Below are positions 6,744 through 11,596 of a stretch of DNA of 11,596 nt, in pieces (within the stretch, counting starts at the first letter, position 1; each line of letters begins with the position of its first letter). The notes beneath the pieces were generated by a model, which did no database searches, was not told the origin of the DNA, and worked only from the letters and a program-made list of their open reading frames with translations. A program made the position numbers and the translations under genes. The stretch is from Acidobacteriaceae bacterium (GTDB lineage: Bacteria > Acidobacteriota > Terriglobia > Bryobacterales > Bryobacteraceae), in NCBI GenBank assembly GCA_019246575.1, contig JAFAQG010000931.1:1-11596 (forward strand), written 5' to 3'.

Positions 6744-9700
6744 ATGCCCAGACATCTCCGTTTCTTGCTGTTTTTGGCCCTGACATTTTGCGCCTATGCG
6801 CAGACAAACGTCGGCCGGATTTCGGGGACCATAACAGACGCCACCGGCGCAGTGGTTCCAGACTGCAGGGTTTCCGCCACAAACCTGCAGACAGGTCTGA
6901 CACAGACCGTGAGCTCGGAAAACAGCGGGTTCTTTACATTTCCTAGCCTCACCGCCGGCAGTTACAGAGTCACGGCCGAGAAAACCGGTTTTCGGGCCGC
7001 GGAAGTGCCGTCCGTTACGCTCGACGCCGCCTCACAGCGGGTCGTCGATTTCAAGCTCGAAGTCGGAGAGCTCTCGCAGTCGGTCGCAGTGGCGGCGACA
7101 GCCGAGTTGGTCCAAACATCGTCGGGCGATGTCAGTCACGTAATCACCGGCAGTCAAGTATCCGAGCTCGCGCTGAACGGCAGGAATTACGCTCAGTTAC
7201 TGCGTTTGATTCCGGGCGTCATGGCCACCAGCACGAATCCGTTCACGATGAACCTGGCCACTGATACTCAGCGAATCAACGGGATTCGCGCGAACTCGAT
7301 TTACTTCAACGTCGATGGCGCAGAGAACATGGACAACGGCGCGAACTCGAATTCCATCATAAATCCGAATGTCGATGCGATCGCGGAGATCAAGATTCTA
7401 ACTTCCAGCTATGCGGCCGAGTTCGGTGGTCGCTCGGGCGGCATCGTAAATGTTGTTACAAAGAGTGGAAGTCGTGACTTCCATGGATCGCTGTTCGAAT
7501 TTGTGAGGAATGATCAATTCGACGCCCGGTCCTTTTTCGCGCAGAAGGTCGACCCACTTCGCTTCAACGATTTTGGCGTGACTCTCGGCGGGCCGGCATT
7601 TATTCCCAAAGTCTGGAACACAGATAAGAACAGCCTGTTTTTCTTCGTAAGTGAAGAATGGAAGTACATTCATCAAGGCCAGACCCGCGTCGGAACTGTC
7701 CCCACTCTGCAGGAACGCAACGGCGATTTTCGGGGTTCCTCGTTGCCCGCGCCCGTGGATCCCTCAACTGGGATGCTGTTTCCGAATGGGCTCGTTCCGG
7801 CTACGCGATTTTCCTACAATGGTCCTCTGCTCTTGAAGCCCTATCCACTTCCTAATTTCGCCGGCCCCGGAGGAAATTACTCGTTTACGGGAATCAGCCG
7901 CACGGATACGCGTGAGGATCTCCTGAGGTTCGATTACATTCCCTCCTCCAAAACGCAGATAATGTACCGCTGGACCCACGACACTTGGAACATATTCGAT
8001 CCCTTCCAGGGGAGTGCGCTCGGAATCGTTCCCGGCGGGCGGCCCCGCCCCGGGTATTCGACGGTTGGGAGCATATCCCATACCTTTTCGCCCACGACTC
8101 TCAACTACTTCAGTTTCAGCGTGATGCATAATCGAATCCACGGACTGCCGCAGAATGGCATTATTGCCCGCGACAATCTCGGTTTGAACTTTCCCGGCAT
8201 TTATCACGCCGCAACCGCCTCTGGCCCGGGGCCGGACCTTACGCTCTCAGGCTTCACTGGTTACACCCTAGGCGATTTTATTCATAACTTCAATGTTACC
8301 TTTCAGTGGCGCGACGATTTCACACGAGTTGTGGGCCCTCATACCCTGAAGTTTGGCGCACAAATAACACGCAGCCGGAAGGATGAAAACCTTAAACCTT
8401 CAATAAATGGGTCAGTCACGTTTAATGTTTCTGCCAAGAACACGACGAGGAACGTTGTGGCCGACGCACTGTTGGGCAATTACCAAAACTACTCGGAGGC
8501 ACTGCAGGATGCAGATTGGTGGTCCCGATATACGCAATACGAATTTTACGGCCAAGATAGTTGGAAGGTTAGCCGGAATCTGAGTTTGGAGATAGGCCTC
8601 CGTTATAACATCATCGGGCCCGTATACAGCGCATTGGGAAATTATTCGACTTTCGTGCCGGCTCGGTTCAATCCGGCCTTGGCGCCTCCTGTGAATCCCC
8701 GGGATGGCTCCCTCGGTGCGTCTGGGGATCCTTATAACGGGCTCGTAATTCTCGGCGATAACTTTCCTGAAGCTGCTAAGGGCCGTGTACCTGCAGCATC
8801 GGATCCGAGTTTGCAACGATTGTTCGCCGGGTATCCGAAGTCCGGCCTCGATATCGATTGGCTGGATTTTGGTCCCCGGTTCGGATTTGCATACGATCCG
8901 TTCGGTCACGGGAAGAGCTCTATTCGGGGCGGCTTCGGCATGTTCTACGACCAATATAGAACCGGATATCCGAGCGCAATGGCTGGAAATCCGCCCTTCA
9001 ATACCACTGTGAACCTCTACGACGGCAACATTGACAATCCGGCCGGTGGGACCGCAACACGCTTCCCGTCGAACCTCAACGGCATCCTCAGCCCTCACAT
9101 GCGCAGTCCGATGATCACGTCGTTCAACTTTGGCCTTCAGCACGAGTTGCCGGGGGCAGTGGTTTTGGATGTCGGCTATGTTGGGAATTTGGGACGGCAC
9201 TTAGTCAGGCAGTTGAATATCAATCAGTTGCCGGCCGGCACTCGTCTGAATCCGCCGAACAGCAGCATCAACGTCAACGCACTGCGTCCTTATCCGGGGT
9301 ATGCGAATATAACGCTCCTCGATAACAGCGATAACTCGAATTACAACAGTCTGCAAGTTGCGGTAAACCGTCGCATGCACTCCGGGTTATCTTTCGGCCT
9401 AAGTTACACGTTCTCGAAAACGTTGGATACCGCTGGAGGAACCGACAATCGAGTTGGGATCCCACAGGATTCTTACAACGACAGAGCCGACTACGGCCTT
9501 TCCGACATTCATCGGGCGCACGTTCTGAATTTCAACTATATCTACGCATTAGCGTTTTTCAAGAAAAACACTAACCCCGTGCTTAAGAACGCTCTGGCGG
9601 GCTGGAACATCGAAGGTGTTACCAGCTTTCAAAGTGGCGCACCCAATAGCGTCGTCGTTCCGGTTGACGTAGCCCGGATCGGAGCCACATCGTCGCGTGC

Positions 9701-10067
9701 TAGCGTTATTGCCGATCCTAACCTGTCCAACGACCAGCGCACATTGGCACGGTGGTTCAACACAGAGGCCTTTCTCGCCCCCGAACTGATGGTGCAAGGC
9801 CAATTTGGGAACAGCGGCCGTGACATTCTGATCGGTCCAGGCTTCAGTCAATGGGACGTCTCTCTGCTCAAGAATTTCTTGGTTAAAGAAAAAACGAAAT
9901 TCGAGTTTCGAGCTGAGTCCTTCAACGTGTTCAACCATCCGTCTTTCACGGGCATCAATACCACAGTGCATTTTGATGCCGCCGGGAAACCGTCGCAGGG
10001 GTACGGAGCAGTAAATGCGTCTGGACCAGGCAGAGTGATGGAGCTTGCGTTGAAAATGCTGTTTTGA
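6744..10067 (+). CDS. Oar-like TonB-dependent outer-membrane receptor with carboxypeptidase-regulatory-like domain
   Basis: This 1107-residue protein starts with a classic signal peptide (MPRHLRFLLFLALTFCAYAQ). A carboxypeptidase-regulatory-like beta domain follows (about 24-105: GRISGTITDATGAVVP, then YRVTAEKTGF). Next comes a TonB plug (about 113-245, with LALNGRNYAQLLRLIPGV and the GGRSGGIVNVVTKSG motif) and a long beta-barrel that ends in a terminal phenylalanine (ALKMLF), the usual BAM recognition end. The layout matches the Oar-like receptors that are expanded in Acidobacteria. They are thought to take up large substrates such as peptides, glycans or metal complexes, but the ligand here cannot be named. 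I chose ATG 6744 because it begins the signal peptide; a GTG at 6726 would add six residues in front. Neither start has a clear Shine-Dalgarno site. No TonB box was identified between signal peptide and plug. Position after the exported proteins suggests uptake of a related compound, but the 90-base gap could also hold its own promoter. Confidence 0.95.
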   Translation: MPRHLRFLLFLALTFCAYAQTNVGRISGTITDATGAVVPDCRVSATNLQTGLTQTVSSENSGFFTFPSLTAGSYRVTAEKTGFRAAEVPSVTLDAASQRVVDFKLEVGELSQSVAVAATAELVQTSSGDVSHVITGSQVSELALNGRNYAQLLRLIPGVMATSTNPFTMNLATDTQRINGIRANSIYFNVDGAENMDNGANSNSIINPNVDAIAEIKILTSSYAAEFGGRSGGIVNVVTKSGSRDFHGSLFEFVRNDQFDARSFFAQKVDPLRFNDFGVTLGGPAFIPKVWNTDKNSLFFFVSEEWKYIHQGQTRVGTVPTLQERNGDFRGSSLPAPVDPSTGMLFPNGLVPATRFSYNGPLLLKPYPLPNFAGPGGNYSFTGISRTDTREDLLRFDYIPSSKTQIMYRWTHDTWNIFDPFQGSALGIVPGGRPRPGYSTVGSISHTFSPTTLNYFSFSVMHNRIHGLPQNGIIARDNLGLNFPGIYHAATASGPGPDLTLSGFTGYTLGDFIHNFNVTFQWRDDFTRVVGPHTLKFGAQITRSRKDENLKPSINGSVTFNVSAKNTTRNVVADALLGNYQNYSEALQDADWWSRYTQYEFYGQDSWKVSRNLSLEIGLRYNIIGPVYSALGNYSTFVPARFNPALAPPVNPRDGSLGASGDPYNGLVILGDNFPEAAKGRVPAASDPSLQRLFAGYPKSGLDIDWLDFGPRFGFAYDPFGHGKSSIRGGFGMFYDQYRTGYPSAMAGNPPFNTTVNLYDGNIDNPAGGTATRFPSNLNGILSPHMRSPMITSFNFGLQHELPGAVVLDVGYVGNLGRHLVRQLNINQLPAGTRLNPPNSSINVNALRPYPGYANITLLDNSDNSNYNSLQVAVNRRMHSGLSFGLSYTFSKTLDTAGGTDNRVGIPQDSYNDRADYGLSDIHRAHVLNFNYIYALAFFKKNTNPVLKNALAGWNIEGVTSFQSGAPNSVVVPVDVARIGATSSRASVIADPNLSNDQRTLARWFNTEAFLAPELMVQGQFGNSGRDILIGPGFSQWDVSLLKNFLVKEKTKFEFRAESFNVFNHPSFTGINTTVHFDAAGKPSQGYGAVNASGPGRVMELALKMLF

Positions 10068-10088
10068 TTGAGCGTTCGCGCGCCCGTT

Positions 10089-10724
10089 CTATCTTTTTAC
10101 CGCCCAGCCGTAAACCTCAATCCAGTCAACACGCGAACTCGCGGGTGTGCCGCCACCCGTCATCAGATCCGTCCAGCCGATTTCATCGACTTTACTCAAA
10201 TTCGGAGTATTCGCGACTTTATTTTCCGTGATGGTTTTCATGTCGAGCGTGTGCCAGCGCAAATCGGCGATTGTCAAGTCGCTCTCCTCCCAATCCGACA
10301 TCGGCCCAATCGCCTGATCGCTTACCAGCCATGTGCCGTCCGCCAGCTTCAAAATCACATGTAGCTGGCGCAATCCCGTCTGCTTCGTGCGCCAGCGAAG
10401 CTTTGCAAGGCCCGTCAAATCGACGTAAGCTTCTTTTTTGCGAAGTGTAACTGCCCAATTGCCCTTGCACAGTCCGCTCCAGACGTAAAATGGATCATCT
10501 GCGGGATGATCGTGGTGGCTCTTGCGAATTTTGTCCCTTCCCTCTCCATACAGGCCAATTAGAAGATCGGAATTGCTGACCTCATTTTGCGTGATGGGCG
10601 TTACGGCGGGCGTTTGCTTCCAGTCTTCCCGAAAAAACAGCGGAGGCCGCTCTCCCGATGCCGTTCTCTGCTGTGCTGCCAAGCTCGCAACGATGATTAA
10701 AATACCCGTGAAAAGAAGTTTCAT
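10089..10724 (-). CDS. Small secreted protein of unknown function, coupled to the DHDPS-like gene
   Basis: This 211-residue protein has a clear signal peptide (MKLLFTGILIIVASLAAQ, residues 1-18). The mature part is rich in Trp and beta-type stretches and runs up to VDWIEVYGWAVKR. That layout resembles a carbohydrate-binding or galactose-binding-like beta-sandwich, but I cannot assign a family. A recognisable stretch is FREDWK (31-36), followed by SHHDHPADDPFYVWSG (69-84), with a His/Asp cluster that could bind a metal. A single cysteine (C86) remains in the mature protein. The ATG shares a base with the stop of the upstream DHDPS-like gene (TGATG), and no Shine-Dalgarno site is visible, so translation is probably coupled to it. 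The stop TAG at 10089-10091 lies 21 bases from the stop of the converging receptor gene. Its role is unknown; it may act on, bind or protect the aldolase's substrate outside the cell. Confidence 0.8.
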   Translation of the reverse strand: MKLLFTGILIIVASLAAQQRTASGERPPLFFREDWKQTPAVTPITQNEVSNSDLLIGLYGEGRDKIRKSHHDHPADDPFYVWSGLCKGNWAVTLRKKEAYVDLTGLAKLRWRTKQTGLRQLHVILKLADGTWLVSDQAIGPMSDWEESDLTIADLRWHTLDMKTITENKVANTPNLSKVDEIGWTDLMTGGGTPASSRVDWIEVYGWAVKR

Positions 10725-11596
10725 CAGTTCAACCAGCGATCTAGATTGTTCCGTACAAACTCATCGTCATTGAGATCCGGATAAGCGCGGCATACGCGGT
10801 CTATCTCTTCGACTTGCCCCGGCGAGAGATCCTCCGCCGGATCCAGGCACCACCGCCCGCGAAGAAGCCCCTGTCGACGGAGAATTTCGTGCAATCCGGC
10901 GATACAGCCTCTGAACTGATTTCGCGCATCAAACAAAGCTGCATTCGCGTCCGTAACCGCGCTCGACCGCGCGAGTATGTCGAGTGCACGATCGGGTGCT
11001 TTCATCCGGCACTCCTGAATGGCGCCGAGCAACTCGACGGCGCGCTTCGTCCATACCGCCCAATGCCCCAGCAATCCGCCTGCAAAATGAAGAGCGCATC
11101 CGTTTACGTGAAAATCTGTAAGCAGATCCGGAATGATATTGTCGTCATTTCCTGTGTACAGGGCGATATCGCGGCGTCCGCTATCCGCAACTGCGCGAAT
11201 CACATCAACCGTTTGATACCTATTAAACGGCGCGATTTTAATAGCGGCTGCCGCTTCGATTTCACAAAACTCGCGCCAGAATTCGTAACTGAGCGCCCGC
11301 CCGCCCACCGCGCCCTGAAGATAGAATCCGAACAGCGGAATCTGTTCGGATACAGTCCGGCAATGCTGGAGGAGCTCGCAATCCGAACTGCGCGCCATTG
11401 CCGCCAGGCTGAGTAGTGCAATATCGTACCCTGCCTCGCGTGCGAATTCCGCCTCGGCTACGGCCGGCCGCGTATTTCCGCAAATTCCCGCCACTTTGAT
11501 CAGCCGCTTGCCGGTTGCATCTTCAAACTCTCGTGCCGCCGCAGCCGCAATTTGCAGAACCGGCTCATACATCCGCGTTCGTCGATCGCGAATATT
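10724..11596 (-). CDS. Dihydrodipicolinate-synthase (DHDPS)-family aldolase/lyase, 5' partial
   Basis: Residues are counted from the in-window methionine at 11572. The protein looks like a class I aldolase TIM barrel of the DHDPS/N-acetylneuraminate-lyase superfamily. K112 in AAIKIAPFN is the likely Schiff-base lysine, Y84 in FGFYLQ is at the position of the conserved tyrosine, and YTGNDD (139-144) follows as the next barrel loop. The C-terminal extension (about 210-282) is longer than in E. coli DHDPS. The frame is open to the right edge, and the codons before that Met read NIRDRRTR, which fits the loop that precedes GLYEPV-like sequence in this family. The start therefore lies outside the window and roughly the first 70 residues are missing. 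The substrate is unknown; DHDPS-like paralogues also act on sugar acids and hydroxy-keto acids, so lysine synthesis should not be assumed. It is followed directly by the small secreted protein gene. Confidence 0.85.
   Translation of the reverse strand, partial: NIRDRRTRMYEPVLQIAAAAAREFEDATGKRLIKVAGICGNTRPAVAEAEFAREAGYDIALLSLAAMARSSDCELLQHCRTVSEQIPLFGFYLQGAVGGRALSYEFWREFCEIEAAAAIKIAPFNRYQTVDVIRAVADSGRRDIALYTGNDDNIIPDLLTDFHVNGCALHFAGGLLGHWAVWTKRAVELLGAIQECRMKAPDRALDILARSSAVTDANAALFDARNQFRGCIAGLHEILRRQGLLRGRWCLDPAEDLSPGQVEEIDRVCRAYPDLNDDEFVRNNLDRWLN

Noticed and set aside
8412..9200. A 262-codon minus-strand open frame inside the receptor gene
   Set aside because: It lies wholly within the + strand receptor, whose barrel sequence is continuous and conserved. 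The antisense translation shows no domain or signal peptide and no ribosome site, so it is a by-product of GC-rich codon use.
10814..11416. A 200-codon + strand open frame opposite the DHDPS-like gene
   Set aside because: The minus-strand frame shows the aldolase lysine and barrel motifs, while the + strand translation is Arg/Cys-rich without any motif.

Overview
The window looks like chromosomal DNA of a Gram-negative, GC-rich soil-type bacterium. It is most likely an acidobacterium of the Solibacter/Bryobacter kind. This assignment is an inference from gene content: a giant Ser/Thr kinase fused to PEGA, SUMF1-like and hydrolase domains, an Oar-like TonB-dependent receptor with an N-terminal carboxypeptidase-regulatory-like domain, and two protein families (an exported M20 amidohydrolase and a DHDPS-like protein) that I associate with acidobacterial genomes. 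No rRNA gene or other marker gene is present to prove it.

Layout. Five genes lie on the + strand and fill bases 1 to 10067. They are: a multidomain kinase/hydrolase membrane protein whose 5' end lies outside the window (1-2961); an NHL-repeat beta-propeller resembling the lyase half of peptidylglycine alpha-amidating monooxygenase (2964-3887); an exported AbgB-like M20 metallo-amidohydrolase (3900-5468); an exported conserved protein of unknown function (5532-6653); and a large outer-membrane receptor (6744-10067). The first three are packed within 2 to 12 bases of each other and are probably one transcript. The fourth follows after 63 bases with a strong ribosome-binding site. The fifth follows a 90-base gap that holds a 10-bp palindrome and has no visible Shine-Dalgarno site. 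On the - strand, converging on the receptor with 21 bases between, are a dihydrodipicolinate-synthase-like protein running off the right edge (10724-11596) and a small secreted protein (10089-10724). These two are joined by a TGATG stop/start overlap.

How the genes may work together. The kinase carries PEGA, FGE-like and hydrolase domains that should lie outside the inner membrane, the amidohydrolase and the unknown protein have signal peptides, and the receptor sits in the outer membrane. The + strand set is therefore compatible with sensing, importing and cleaving an amide- or ester-linked compound in the envelope. That is a hypothesis from location and family only. The two minus-strand genes look like a separate aldolase-plus-secreted-protein unit.

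I saw no tRNA, rRNA, CRISPR array, insertion sequence, integrase or phage gene. Most of the content belongs to recognisable families. The unusual points are the four-part kinase fusion with a catalytically incomplete FGE-like domain, the Cys-to-Glu change at a metal-ligand position in the amidohydrolase, and the His-Asn variant of the lyase site in the propeller.
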